Positions 38,075-51,200 of a DNA stretch of 64,000 nt are shown one piece after another. Position 1 is the first letter of the stretch; every line of letters begins with the position of its first letter. Source of the stretch: Apoderus coryli (taxonomy: Eukaryota; Arthropoda; Insecta; Coleoptera; Attelabidae); the NCBI GenBank assembly GCA_911728435.2, contig OU452211.1, forward strand, positions 4,960,001-5,024,000. The letters run 5' to 3'. The translations under genes and the position numbers were made by a program. A model generated the notes under the pieces. That model was not told the origin of the DNA, did no database searches, and saw nothing but the letters and a program-made list of their open reading frames with translations.

Positions 38075-39740
38075 TTTCTTTTTCATTTGTTTTTACTCCA
38101 CATATTGCCCCAACTGAACTGTGCTGGTGGAAATATGCGTTACATTTTTTGCTATTAATTTCTAATATCACGAGTAAAAGTGTGTTGTGAAAAATCGAAT
38201 GTTATAATATACAAGTACCGTTCATTCTGTGCGTATTAACAAAGCAAAAGGAATATTTGTGGGAACGAAACACATTATCGGTCGTAAACAGTGAAATATT
38301 TGAGATAAGAACCGATTAAATTGTATAATAAGTATCAGATTCGAATAACAAACGAATATTTTTTCATACGGATAGTCTAAACGCATTCCAAAAATATTTT
38401 AGGTGTTTTTTATTACTCACTTGAGGCAGTCAATGTGGTTCTCATTATTGAAAAATGGGGTTTTTGGATAAACCTACAATTATATTATCTCATATAATAT
38501 GTTTACGTGACGGCTAATTGGCTATTAACTTTGAGCATTCCAAAAAAATATAATGAATGACCAATATCCTTATTTAATACAAAGGCGAGCGATCTATGTA
38601 AGCAAAAAAGGATAGGAATAACCCGTTCGGGATTTAGGTTAAACGGGATTTTGTCTTAACTTTGTCCAGACCTTCTAGTACAAGTTTTTCGTGAATCTCT
38701 TAGTTCTTACTTTTAATTTGAGGAGGTAAAGTGATAAACAACTTGAATTGTTGAGACTTAATCTTTGACCGCTGGCTGTTCTACGAGAAGTCGTTTAATA
38801 AAAAAAAAACATCGATGCAGTTCGGCAGTGTCTCTGAGAGTTTACGAATATTAATTCGGAGTCTAAATTCACTCCATTAATGTTATACCCATGCCTCATA
38901 ATAGAGGTATCAAACACAAACAAAAATTCAGAGACTATACGTCTGTAAATTTCTGTAAAATCCACCACGAAACCGTTGACGCAGCACTGGTTGAACCATT
39001 AAGCGGTCCAGGCGGCCGTCTAAGGCCCGGGACTCCATTGAGCCCGGGGCCGAAATAAAACGACAAGAAAAAGTTTTCGGCGATGGATAATGTAATAAAT
39101 ACACATCGGGCCCTAGGCGCTGCTGCGTTGACGACATTCTTCAACAATGCTTATTGTATATTAACAAACAGATAGTAAAGGACCCCAGTGCGGACCCTGT
39201 GGAACATCAGATAGAAAATATGTTATAGTTTATGATTCAATAAAAATATAACAAATTTTAATTAAAAACTAGTGTTTTCAACCAAACTTACTTTTTTACG
39301 TGAATTTTACAAATCTACACTAAAACAGTAAAAATGAAAAAGTAAGTATACGGCTAAACATTGAAACAGAAGGAGAGGCAAATATTTGTTGTGGATTAAT
39401 TTGACACAAAAAAAGGCAGCACTAAAAGTGTTGTATTCAAATAAATTGATTTAAGGATTATAATAAAATATACACAATAAATTTAAGTAGAATGTTTGCT
39501 ATAGTGTGAAGGAGGAATTTTGTACAGAGGATGTATGGTATGCGGTTAGACGAGTGGATTGAGATAAAAAAGAAATTGTTGTTGTTGTTGGTCTTGTTAT
39601 GCTTGTGCCTCGTGGAGCACAGAGGTGGATTTAAAGATTTCAGTTAAAACAACACACAAATGGAACCCCAGAGAGATGAAAACTAGTATTATACAAAAAT
39701 TAAAACGTCAATCAAAGACGCAAAAAAAAAAACAATTGAT
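38075..39740. other. Tgi intron with a GC-rich islet
   Basis: Mostly AT-rich. 38,950-39,130 is strongly GC-rich for this window (GGCCGTCTAAGGCCCGGGAC, GGGCCCTAGGCGC) and looks like the remains of a DNA transposon terminus or foreign insertion. No ORF I recognise. Confidence 0.4.
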
Positions 39741-39754
39741 CTAGTATATACCTG

Positions 39755-40055
39755 TTGTTACTAAAATTCACAAAAATGCGGAGTTTACTCAAGTTAGATC
39801 AGAGTGCAGGCGGTTGTCTCGTGAATGTTATGTGTCCTATAACCACTCTATCGAGGAGGAGTTGTCTGAGAATATCGCTGCCTTTTGGAGGTTTGGGAAT
39901 TCGAGGAGAGATTCATTCTGAGTTTAGCGTCTCCGCTGCAGATGTGTATGGTGAGCTTTATTCCTTACGGGTGAAAAGGTCCGGACGCTCTTACCCGGAG
40001 GAGGCGGCTTGTGGTAACGGATTTTCACAATTGCTTTGCGATCAGTATTGAGCAT
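39755..40055 (+). pseudogene. LINE fragment between endonuclease and RT domains
   Basis: Plus strand, one frame: EFTQVRSECRRLSRECYVSY TTLIEEELSENIAAFWRF, then a shift to AADVYGELYSLRVKRSGRSY. The 'R--C-RLSR-CY--Y----E--L--N---FW-F' block is typical of Jockey-class LINEs just upstream of the reverse transcriptase. Truncated on both sides. Confidence 0.6.
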
Positions 40056-40059
40056 TAGT

Positions 40060-41970
40060 TTGGGCTTCCTTACCGTTTCTCTATGCTGTTCTCTCTTCTT
40101 TAAGATTCACTTGTTGCTTAGTGCTTGTGATTTTGTAATTTTGTACTTGTAATTAGTTAGTTAAATACCGAAGTGATTGTCATGCTTATTTTTTATTTTC
40201 TCAGATCATTGATCAATGAATAATTGACTGCGGGGTAAACACATGGGCTTCTCAATTTGGCTATCGTTTATTGATTAAGTTATAAGTCTATTATGTAATG
40301 TCATTTGATATATTAGGATTTTACACTATTGGACAAAATTAACGTAACAAGCTAAAAGTAAACTTGTACCCCGAAAAAATAGAAAAATGAAGTGAACAAA
40401 GAATTTAACTGAACACTAAGGTAGTGCTCCTCTAGTTATGTTCTCAATTTTTTAAGCAACCATCATTCCACAATAAGTTGTATGAGAAGACGCTTGAATA
40501 AGGTAGGAACTTAAGGCCAGGGGCCAGGGCAAGGATGAATACGATGCACTAACGACTGAGATGATCGCTTGATAAGACAATATGCTTTAAGAAATAGGAC
40601 TCACTCTAGTTCTGTGATAACTTCTTCCAAAACAGTTAGAAGGCGGTAGGATTTCAATTTGAGCACCCAAAACCAAAGGACTTAAACATTTGTTCTTTAG
40701 GGATAGGGACAGCTAGATCATCCTAGTTCCCCAATTCAGCTTTGTGGTGGGAATTCTATGGCCTGTCAGATCAATTGATGTGCCGCTTGGCATAAATTTA
40801 CTTAGTGTAATGACGATTTTAAATGGTGTCATCAGTATAATAAAAAATCTAAACAAAATGGTAAACGAACATTATGAATTAGACTTTTCAATTTCAATAC
40901 AATGCTAATAACTATATTCGTAAGTAATGATGGACATAACTTTATACTTTATTTACGCAGATAGACTGGTATTATAAAGAAATTCGTGTGGAGGACGAAA
41001 CAATTTGTTGAAAAAAAATAAGCAACGCACATACCACAGAACTGGAATTTCGCTATACTTATTATTAACTTTGGTTCACTCCTTGCGATGTTAAGTACTT
41101 ACATTTTTATATTATACAAGGCCAGATTATATATTTTTTAAGGTTTTAGTTTTGATTTTAAGGATGACAACAATGTTGAATTACTTTCGATTATTTCAAA
41201 TTATCCTCGTAACAAATCAAACAAAATACACCAATTAGAATAATTGTCACATAGCATAGAAAAGTTACAAATATGAATATTGATTGCAAAATAAATTGAT
41301 GCAATAAAACGATTTAGGAAACTATTTATTGGAAAGACATACGATCACGTCTATAAGCTAATAATAACTTGAAAGTTGATAGACACATATTATTTATTAT
41401 ATTATTGGTTTGTTAACTTTATTATTCGGCATTCCATTTACATACTTGCAGTGCATATAATTGATGCAAACTATATTTTATACGCCACTATTAATCAATT
41501 AATTAATGAGATTCCATATAGTACGAAATAAAAATATCAAATGCGTGTATGCTGTATTTAAAAGTTGTTGTAATGGTTACATACATTTTTCAGTTTGATG
41601 CCAAAGTGAAATATTTGTAAATAACTAGGTATAGCAACTATCTTAATTTTAGTTCGTAAATTTTTAGATGCCTGTATAAATAAATATTAAATGTGGAAAT
41701 TGAGATAAAAAATGTGCGAAATAAGCACATTATTTTTAAATAACGCGAGAGATCAATCGCCTGGTACTCTTGTTGTACTTGTCAGTGATCCTAAAAAAAT
41801 ACTTACTCTGGGTTTTTCGTGATTTTATTATAATAATTCAATAATAATAGTAATATCTTGATCTAACTTGTGAGAAAAAAAATTTTTTTTTCAATTTTTT
41901 GGGTTTTTGTTTTTTGTTCCAAATTAATTTTACAAATTGACGGAGTCAGTCTCTATGAGGGACAGAAACA
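40060..41970. other. Tgi intron, nothing recognised
   Basis: AT-rich. A Tc1-end-like ACACTATTGGACAAAATTAA at 40,323 has no partner that I found. Confidence 0.4.
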
Positions 41971-41983
41971 AGTCAAGACTTCT

Positions 41984-43345
41984 ACAGGGTGATTCATTAT
42001 GGTTGCAACAAACGAAAACTGTAGATTGCTGAAAGTGATTTAAGCATTTTTTGCCATTAATAATAATAATAATAATGCCATGGAAAACGAATGCCGCAAC
42101 AATAAAAAAAACTTTTTTTAAATTAGTTAAAATTGTTTTATTATTTCGTAGTTGTTTTTAATATTGCGAATGTTTTTTTCTGAATTAAAATGAGTTTTTC
42201 AATTGAAGAATATGTTTGTGTAATGCAAATGCAAGAGCAGCGGCCAGAGAATACCAAATTAGTTATCCTAATAGACGTCATCCATATCACAAAACATGGA
42301 CGGCTATATTTCACAGGCTTAGAACGATAGGGAGCATTTTACCTAGAGTTAACAAACGACCGCATCGTCTAAACATTCAAACTGAAGAAAACATAGTGGA
42401 TTTAGTTTTAGACGATCCGAAAATAAGCACTAGAAGAATACCAACTCAATTGGCATTACCTCGAACAACTGTTTGGACACTATTAAATCGAGAAATGCTC
42501 TATCTCTATCATCATCAAGATGTCCAGGCCCTACATCCTGGAGACCGTGAAAGGCGCGCCTACTATTTTGTAATTGGGTTCTTGGTAAGTATCAAGGAGA
42601 TGAGAGATTTTTAGAGAAAATACTCAGGTCAGATGAAGCAACTTTTAGTAGAGATGGATAAATACAAACCATAATGAACATGTAGTCTTTAAACAACCCC
42701 GTGCTATTAGGCCGCGAAATTTTTAAGAACGTTTTAGTATCAATGTTTGGGGTGGCATGTTTAACAATAAATTATTGCGGTTGTTCGTAATTAATGGGCA
42801 TTTAAACTCAAATCAATACAGTCTTTTCCTACACAACCGCCTGCCAGAATTTATTGAAAATGTACCTCTGAATATTGTTCAAAACATGTGGTATCAACAT
42901 GACGGAGCCCCTGCGCACCGTGGTAGACAAGTAACTAAAGTTTTAAATCAACTGTTTGGAAACAATTTGATTGGTTTGGGAGGTTCCATTGAGTGGCCTC
43001 CAAGATCCGCTCAACTTCTTTTTATGGGGGTACATGAAACAATTGGTTTACAGTGTCCCAATTATAAATGAAAACCAACTACTGGAGATAGTTCATGAAG
43101 CTGCTAGGAAAATAAGAAACAATCATATTATCCTTATTAGATCTACAAATTCATTAGTTGAAAGATGTAAAATGTGCATTTACTGTCCATGGAGGACAGT
43201 TTGAACAGTTGTTATTAATTTTCTTATTTTAATATCGAGTTTAATTTTTTTATTGTTAAATTTTTAATTGTACTGATAGGCCTTAAAATTTGTTGTTAAG
43301 AATTTGTTATTATTAAATCGTTTTCCACGGCAACTTTGATTTTTC
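41984..43345 (+). mobile_element. Tc1/mariner element with DUF4817-type transposase, broken
   Basis: Plus strand: MSFSIEEYVCV then, shifted, CNANARAAAREYQISYPNRR HPYHKTW, FHRLRTIGSI, NIQTEENIVDLVLDDPKIST RRIPTQL, TTVWTLLNRE; then a break, FGVACFNNKLLRLFVINGHL, NMWYQHDGAPAHRGRQVTKV, WPPRSAQ, shifted to LNFFLWGYMKQLVYSVPIIN ... CKMCIYCP. This is the full-domain order of the insect IS630/Tc1/mariner family with an N-terminal DUF4817, including the second catalytic Asp in QHDGAPAH. At least three frameshifts and deletions. Subterminal inverted repeats TGCCATGGAAAACGA (42,076) and TCGTTTTCCACGGCA (43,318), 14 of 15 matching. CAGGGTGATTCATTATGG at 41,985 is a probable left terminus. Confidence 0.85.
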
Positions 43346-44570
43346 ATTTTGATTTCTGGTAAACGGTATTTTGATTTAAATCTACCATTAACTTGCAATT
43401 TGTCGGTTTCCATAAAAATGGTAGAAACCACAACATCGACGTAATTAACTTTTTTGTAGCTTATAAGTTGCTCTTTTGAGAAAAGTAATAATTTAAAATA
43501 ATGAAGCTTGTCAAAGCTGTGTTTAACTAATTTTCACAGTTTCAAATAGTTCGAATTCATTCGCAATTTTTTAAAAGAATTAAAAATTATTTAGAAATAT
43601 TCATTAGCATTGTCCTGCCTAAATTTCTAATTAATTGTCTCAGGGGACTTCAAAAGTAAAAGATATCCAGTTTGCAATGGTTCCTTCTCAATGATGAATG
43701 AGACTTCTAAACTCAAGGAACAACGTACCGCGCCTATACCTTTTGAAAATTAAACGAAGTAGTTCAAGAAATCTTGTCACGAGAAGTCACTGCATCAAAT
43801 AAAGGCTCAATTTTTAGACCTATTGTTTCGTGCAAAATAAAAAACAGTGTTCATTGCGGTATGTCTATGTCATAGATTTAAATCTTTGCCTATGCCATCA
43901 ATTATTTCGCTGAATTTGATTTGTAGGAGAATTTAATTTAACTGTTCCACAATTAATCATTAAAAGAGAAACACATTTTCTTTGAATCTCAAAATATATC
44001 GATTGAACAAGTTCTTGTTCGTATTTATTCAAAGACTTTTCTAAAAGGAATGTTGCTTTGTTATTTCCTACTGTATTCTACACGAAACAGAATAGATCAT
44101 TGTTATTATTGAAAAATAAAAAGGTTAAAACGGGGTCAGGAGGAGAAATTTAAAGCACGAGGAATTTGGAAGAACGAAGTGAATAGTACATCATTGTGCA
44201 TTGTAATGGTATTTAATACTTTGTTACCGTTCTCATTTTTAAAAAAAGTATATTGTGAATGAAAAAGAAATGTATCATCATCAACTTATAACAAATCATT
44301 TACGAGCATGTATATAAGAAAATGTAGGACATCTAAGTTCTTATCTCAATTTTCTAAGCAAATATTTTAACTGTTCATTTTTTTAGTCGTACTATTTTAT
44401 TACAATGATGTTTCTCAATCACATATATTGATCAGGAACATATTACAACAGTCGCTCCTGGATCTTTATCTCCACGACGACGCACACGAAAGGCTAGCCA
44501 AAATGATTTTCCCAAATTGCAATAAGAATATTAATAAAATAAAACAATCTAAAATAAATAGTTTAGGCCC
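43346..44570. other. Tgi intron, nothing recognised
   Basis: AT-rich, with a short SINE-body scrap at 43,636-43,662 (TTGTCTCAGGGGACTTCAA). Confidence 0.4.
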
Positions 44571-44575
44571 ACAAT

Positions 44576-44679
44576 AGTATATTGTGCAACGAACATGAAA
44601 TGGCATATATTTCCTACGAGTATGATCGTACGATCATACAGTAGGAAATGGTCATTTCATGTGAGTTTCACACTATACT
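44576..44679. repeat. 104-bp near-perfect palindrome (hairpin)
   Basis: Centre GTATGATCGTACGATCATAC (44,620-44,639) is a perfect 20-bp palindrome. It extends outward through TTTCCTAC/GTAGGAAA, ACATGAAATG/CATTTCATGT and AGTATATTGTG/CACACTATACT. Probably a miniature foldback element. It lies about 0.75 kb on the 3' (transcript) side of the Tgi N-terminal exon. Confidence 0.9.
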
Positions 44680-45426
44680 TTTTCTATGACTGTTTTAATG
44701 CTTTTGAATAAATTAAACATAATTTTTAGGGAAATATTTGTTTTTCGTAAATTACCCCTGTTAGTAAGCCTGAATATGATAAGTAAGAAGCATTAAATTG
44801 ACTAGATGGTGTTAAACTATATTCACTATCACTGTTTTTGTGTTTTGAAATTAGCGAAATACTTAATTATAATTATTATTAATTATAAATACCTTGCTAT
44901 GGTGCTTTTCATGCCCGACGCTACTTTTGTCATTACCAGGAAATTTGCCCGTGCCCAATAAATATTTCCTACTACTTGCGTAGCACGGGTAAATGAAAAA
45001 CAATATTACAATGTACTACATTTTCAAATCATGATTGAACATATAAAGGCATTGAAAGTCGTAGAAAAATACATTTAGTTATTAAATTAAACTCATGGTT
45101 CGGTCTCGGAAGAAGTAGTTTGTTCCTTTGGCTGTACATGGTGTCCCATTTTGCCTGTCCCTACGGGATATCTCTGTGATATATCAGAAAATTCCTAATC
45201 AACTTAAATGTAACAAAACAAACTTTAAAAAGTACGTAAAGAGGTGGATTTTTAATTTGCCGAGAAAAACCATTCATAACCTCATTGATTTTAATTGATA
45301 CCACTGTGTTACGGAAGAATAGATGTGTTTTGTTATACAAGGTGTTTCTAAAATAGGTGGTCAAAATTTGTGATCGAATTGGGAACGTCTAATCTAGAAA
45401 AAACAAAAATGAATGAAACAACTCAC

Positions 45427-45618
45427 CTGCAAGAGCAGCCTGCTGATTCTCTTGTTGTACCATAGTTGCAGCCCTAGACAGTACGTCTAAGGGTGACTCT
45501 CCGACACTCTCCATCATTGTTTCGTGTTTATCTGTCGTTAACTGTGAGGTTATCATGGGTGAAACACGTTTTTGAATATCTTTTGGATATCGTTTTATTG
45601 ATGTTGCTGGCACACCAA
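45427..45618 (-). CDS. Tgi: VGLL4/Tgi N-terminal conserved exon
   Basis: Minus-strand exon of 192 nt between AACATTAACAG and GCAG|gtgagt, phase 1-1. It contains MMESVGESPLDVLSRAATMV then QQENQQAALAG. This aligns with the start of vertebrate VGLL4 (METPLDVLSRAA... AALRG), a nuclear corepressor that binds TEAD/Scalloped and opposes YAP/Yorkie in the Hippo pathway. The frame is open upstream to the acceptor (VGVPATSIKRYPKDIQKR), so either an earlier exon supplies the start or translation begins at one of the internal Met codons (SPMITS, or HETMMES). No upstream exon could be pinned down. The next exon 22.6 kb away joins in frame. Confidence 0.85.
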
Positions 45619-45761
45619 CTGTTAATGTTATCAAAAATAAACATTTATATAGATTACTTAATATTTGTTATATATATGATATAAGTATGTATAAATATAC
45701 CGCAGTGAATATTATAGTTTATAGAAGAAAGGTATTTCTGATAAGGAAAACATTATTTCTT

Positions 45762-46560
45762 AGGTACGAGGGTGGTTTTATAAGTCCGTGACTTTTAAAG
45801 GCAAAAAATCATTTTTTTTACTTCTTCAAAGCCTCTAACGCCACAAAAAGGAACTATCAGAGTTTCCTATATCTATTGGCATAATTTGGTTCAATATTGT
45901 ATAGTTAAAACACTAATGGGCAATTGCACCGACTCTAAGTATAAGAAGTAAACGTAACTAATGCCGACTTAACTTTTAAGTCTGTCTTTAATTTTGAAGC
46001 CTTTCACCGCACTTCACTTAGCTTAGCACTTTTTGAAATCTCTCCAGAATATGGATAAAAATGCCGTATCAAAAGTCTCCAGGTTAGATCTAACCTGCCT
46101 GGTCAAATCTAAACAGAGGCACTGCAACTTTTCATTAAACCAATATTTCTGAAGAGCAAAAGAAAATTCTTCACCTAGCGTGTACAAGTTACTGTAGAAG
46201 AAGATGCTTGTTTTAAAGAATATCCTCTCACTAGTATCCTACAAAATTTGAAATTTAACGACGGGTTATCTAATATCAAACATGTTTTGCAACTAACGAA
46301 CTAAATACTTTGTTCATTTCTAAATACGTTCCAAGAGCTTTATGTACTTCACAAAATAAAAGCTCTATGAACGAAGTATGTAAGTAATTTTGAAAATAAT
46401 TTTTATTGAGTTGTGTCCATGACAATTTCCAAATATTTTGTTGTTTAACCGATGTGAGCGTTATACTTTTTATAGCAGGTCGATTGCGCGGCCATCCCTC
46501 TAAAGCTTGAGCGAGTACAGATCCCTGATGAACTTCACTGAATTACTATTTAATTTCTGC
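45762..46560. mobile_element. Possible mariner left end and undefined relic
   Basis: TACGAGGGTGGTTTTATAAG at 45,761 resembles the mariner terminus seen at 30,784 (TACGAGGGTTGC). No transposase could be assembled behind it. The minus strand near 46.5 kb reads VHQGSVLAQALEGWPRNRP, of uncertain origin. Confidence 0.3.
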
Positions 46561-46759
46561 AATAAAGAATATATTGCATGCAATCTCGCTGGGGCAGATG
46601 CACCACGAATTATCTCATAAGGATATTATACTTTGGCGAAATTAAAAAATTTGTGTCTCTACTGGACGGGAAATATATTATTCTAGTTGAAATAAACTTG
46701 GCAGGGTGGCAACTCTGTGAAAATTCTATAATTTCTAGAAGAAGTTTAGTAGCCTAGAT

Positions 46760-47237
46760 AGAAACTGTGGTTCTATTATCCTATTTCCCAACAGACAAAT
46801 CCACACATGCTCCAGCGTGCTTGCTTATGTGATTCTCTAATTTGGTGCTGATTTTCGTAATTCCAACAATGCAAGTTGTGCTGATTGAACACTCCTTGTT
46901 GGTTAAAATGGGCTTCATCCTCCACAGTACTTGTTTAAAAATGTCTTCATTTGCGTCCAGGCAATTTAAAAAAATCTACAAAATCGTAAGCGCAACTCGC
47001 TATCCCCAGGATGCAATTCTTGAATTAGATGATAAAGATGCACATTTTCTCTGCATGAATCTGGTTTTATCAAGGATGACCAGATTTAAATTATTAATTC
47101 CAAGTGAAAGATTTTTCTAATTTCAATATTCAAAATGGTCAGATTTTTTGAAATTTTGACATAAGTGATTTTCGTCTTATTTTGGGTCGTAGATTTTACC
47201 CCCAAAGGGTGGGGATTTTTTTTGGGACACCCTGTAT
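46760..47237 (-). pseudogene. Tc1/mariner transposase relic with terminal repeat
   Basis: Minus strand: TVEDEAHFNQQGVFNQHN then LHCWNYENQHQIRESHKQAR WSMCGFVCWEI. 'DEAHF---G--N-HN-HYW--ENPH---E-H-Q--WS-NVWAGI' is the first-Asp region of DUF4817-type transposases. At the far end TTTGGGACACCCTGTATATTA (47,222) is a typical terminus. Broken. Confidence 0.75.
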
Positions 47238-47726
47238 ATTACCATACAAAAATTAATTAAAGATTTATAAAGAAACTTGAAACCTCGAAAATCATAGACG
47301 AACAAACGTTTGTATTTGCAAATAATGTCCTCAATATTTTGCGATCAATTACAAATAGGGATACAGATTTGAACTACTCAGTTCACTTCCTAAATGAAGG
47401 CTGACGTTAACACTTTAGGCGTCTAAATTGTATTTATTTTAAAAAACATCTCTACAACACTACATATTTGTTGATATTAGATTTTGGCAACATTTTTAGT
47501 GGCCTAAAAATTTTCTGCTGTCATCGATTCAGAATTTATAGTTATTATTTCGTTTCCGTAAATTCAGTTCCAAAAAATGTGCCTCAGAAAAATAGCGTTA
47601 ATGGATATATGTACATGAATTTGCTGAAAAAATAAAGAACTTTGAACACTGTTTCCTTATTTTAAAAACAATAACAAACTGTGCAAAATAGACAGTTGGT
47701 TAAATTACACGAAAGTTGCTCAGTTT

Positions 47727-48250
47727 TGGGCTTTTTAAAACGCTGCCAAGAAACACCGGATTTCTACAGGGGCATTCGAAATATTATACAAAACATGAAA
47801 ATCATCATTTTCATAAATTAATTCTAGTTGAAAAAATAAAAATGTGACAATAATTTGTCTTAAGTAGAAGGACTTATGTAGCTTTGTACGAAAAGTTAAC
47901 CCTGTGTCTCGTTCCTTTTAAGAAATACGTAATCCAACTTTTTTTTTCTTAGGATTTTTGTACGCTTTGTTAAAGTTAAAAATTTTTATACATCTAATCG
48001 GAAGCCTGTGCATATTGTGGAAAATTCGTTTCAGTGACAGTCTGAGCTCTTGGTTGGTTTTGGTATAGATACGGATTAGCGTAAATGCAATCCAAGTAAT
48101 CCACATTTAACGCAACAAGCCAGACCTCAACTTCATTATAGCAATTTGTATTTTCTCAACTAGAAAAAGACGATTTTAATTTTTTTGTGAGATATTTCGC
48201 ATGTCCCTGTAAAAATCGGAGGTTTCTTGGCAGCATTTTAAAGAACACAA
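47727..48250. mobile_element. Foldback element, ~130-bp diverged arms
   Basis: TTTTTAAAACGCTGCCAAGA AACACCGGATTT (47,73x) recurs inverted as AAATCGGAGGTTTCTTGGCA GCATTTTAAAG (48,21x). Similarity extends inward through CGAAATATT and CTAGTTGA(A/G)AAAATA to about 47,857 / 48,120. No ORF. Confidence 0.65.
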
Positions 48251-48254
48251 TTGT

Positions 48255-51200
48255 ACAGTCGAAGAAATAGGAATACTGTCCCTATATGAATGAGGTTAAT
48301 CCTGGTTTCACCACTGATATTTTAGAAACAGTGACTCGAGGATGATATATACCGTTGAATTTGTCTGTGAATGATTTATTTATATCTGGCATAATATACA
48401 GGGGTGTGCATTTGAAAAAAACGAAAAAATTAATGAAATTCCAAATATGTCAACACTGTGTGATTTTCCAAATCACTGTAACAGTTCTTTTGGCAGAAGT
48501 ACAGCATTTATGTATATTTTTTCTATCCAAACAGAATCTAAAAACTCATTCAAATAACTTACAAACGCTAGTTGAAATTTAGGCTAAATATTGAAGGTAA
48601 ACGAGAATAAATTCGAAACGAAACATTTCCGAAATATTGAATAATTTTTCATTTGTTTAATAGAGTATAACCTAAAAAATTAACCTAAAAGAAAATTAGA
48701 TCACATTGGCGTTCGAAAAGAGTGTAAAAAGGGGTTAAAAACTTAAAACATATTTCCTTGCTTACATATGTGTTCGTAAATAGTGGACAAGGGGTTACAA
48801 TAAAAAAATATTTTCTATAAAAATCCCTAAGGATCAGTTGTTAAACATGTTCCCAACAAATTTTTGTCACATAAAAGAATAGGTACCCAGTAACGTGAAA
48901 AGTAATGAACGGAACGCAATTAATCTGGTTTAAACGTATAAAGTTATATTTAAATAGACAACCATCATCAGTAATAACAACTGCTAAGTAGGTATCAATT
49001 ATGATAAATTTACATCGTAATAAAATATACGTTCAATGACCCAATAACTTTTTTCCTTAGTAATTTGTAATAATAATAAAAATAAAGAATTTCAAACATT
49101 CAAAGTCTATCGGGGTCAGAGCAATATCTATCGACAAGCCAAAATTAAATTAACAACTTTAGATCTGTTTTTTTAATAATTCTGCAAAATCATGTATAAG
49201 AATGATAACAAGTAAGTAATTGGAATTCCAAAATGATAAATAATTAAGTACATTTTTTGTTTTCTCATATTTAAAATAAATTTCATAGTTGCATGAACAT
49301 GGCTACATATTTATATAAAATTATGAAGCATTAAGTTTTTAGGTATACCTACATAATAATATTTTTTCAAGGTGTACTGTTCCATATTTTGTATTTTTCG
49401 CGTTTTTGTTTAAGTAAAGAACGTATTGTAAACATCTGCCGAACATGTGCTACTCTTTTGATGTCTTTTAGTTCCTTTTATTTCGTTATACTTTCGACAA
49501 AACCGTCTTGACTAGGTATATACGAGGTTCCATAACAAATCCTTAAATAAGTTAAAATTTAGTAGGCTTGTATTATACTTAGGCTTAGAAAAAAATTTTG
49601 ATATTCTATGCCAAATCTCAAGAATTTAAATAGCCTTCGTCGAACTTCAGCGATATTATTACAATACATCACAAATTTAAAGAAGCAAGATGGGTTGAAG
49701 TGTACCAATGTCCCTGAAGGTTACATAGGCCCACTTGTTCCTAAGGAACAAATATTCGAATGTCTGATTTTTATTGAAATTCACAACTTTTAAATACGGT
49801 ATTTCATTTAAAAAACAACGAGTTAGATTTTCCTAGTTTTACATGAGAACAAACTATATAGCTTACAAAATCTCAAGTGATATTGTCAGCCACAGCGTTA
49901 TTTGCATATAAGCTTTTGTTGTTGGTATCGAGCATGAATCGAATACCTTAACTTCATGTTCTGTTTTCAACAATAAACAATTAGATGTACTATAGGCATT
50001 CCAAACAAACTGAATTCCTTCAATAAGTAGGTATTAGCAATTATTTCAATTTCAGTAGAATTACCATCCCGGTTCAATCGTTAGACGTTAAAAATCAGAT
50101 GTACCAGAAAAGATCATTGTTTAGACTGCCTTTTTAATAACCAATTAGACCTGACAATAACAAATTAATGATGGGCATTAAAGGCAAAACATTGAGCAAT
50201 CCCGAGATCCAAATACCAAATTCTAGTTTTTGGACTACGCATTTATTACAAATAAATCTTTGTATTTCTTGAGCTCTTTGACCCAGCATTCTGATAACGT
50301 AAAAATGTCTTTATTATCAGTTTTACAATGCAAGCACCCCGTACATTAACATAAACATCAGGTACCTACATTATTTTTTGCTGATAAACACACTATAGGT
50401 ACTTAATTATTTATAATAAACCTTTAAAATTGCAAATTAAAAAAATATAAATAACCTACCAATAATGCCAACTGCGTAACACCAAAACAAAACAATAATA
50501 TTATACACCCTTAAAATCAATAACAACAAAATCGTGCCTAGATACCCTTGTTAAAGCACAGAAAATTAAATACACTGACAAAACTTACGTACTTGATTTA
50601 ATTAATTATGGGTTTCTAAGGTATTTCAAACATTTTAATTCATCAACAGTCGATCAATGTCGTTGTTTTTTTAATAAAACACAATTGAACTTTTTTATAC
50701 ACACTCTTTACCGCAACTAAAACAGCAAAAGTTGTGAAAAGAATTTGACATTTTGGTCGAACCTGCAACTGTGGTATGCATGGAATGTCAAATATGTACC
50801 ATTTGCCACCTAGCGACAAACTTTTGAACCACACAATGATAAGTTTACTACACACATGTAATTAAACAATTTGTATTGAGAAATTAAAATAAATTTCTAT
50901 AAATTTAAACGTTTTGTTAAGGACTAAGTTTAATTAGTGACAAAGCAAGAGACACAGAATTGAAATAAATCAAATTACAAATTTGTCCAAATACCTACCT
51001 ACAATTCTATTGGCCGAGATAATTTGCATTGTATGGTTTCTACAACAAAAGACATTAATTTTGATACATTTAAACTATTAGTCCTATCATTATTAAATGG
51101 ATGAAAGAATGCTGTATCAAAACTTATTTCCCGTGGATCAAAAGAGCATGCGTGGGGGGGTCTTTGTGCGACCTTGAATTTAAAAAATTGTATTTGCCGC

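Noticed and set aside
42059..42074. (AAT)n microsatellite as a meaningful repeat array
   Set aside because: Simple repeat next to the transposon; not CRISPR-like or otherwise informative.
50643..50855. Candidate 5' exon of Tgi
   Set aside because: No phase-1 donor in the right place and no resemblance to VGLL4 N-termini.
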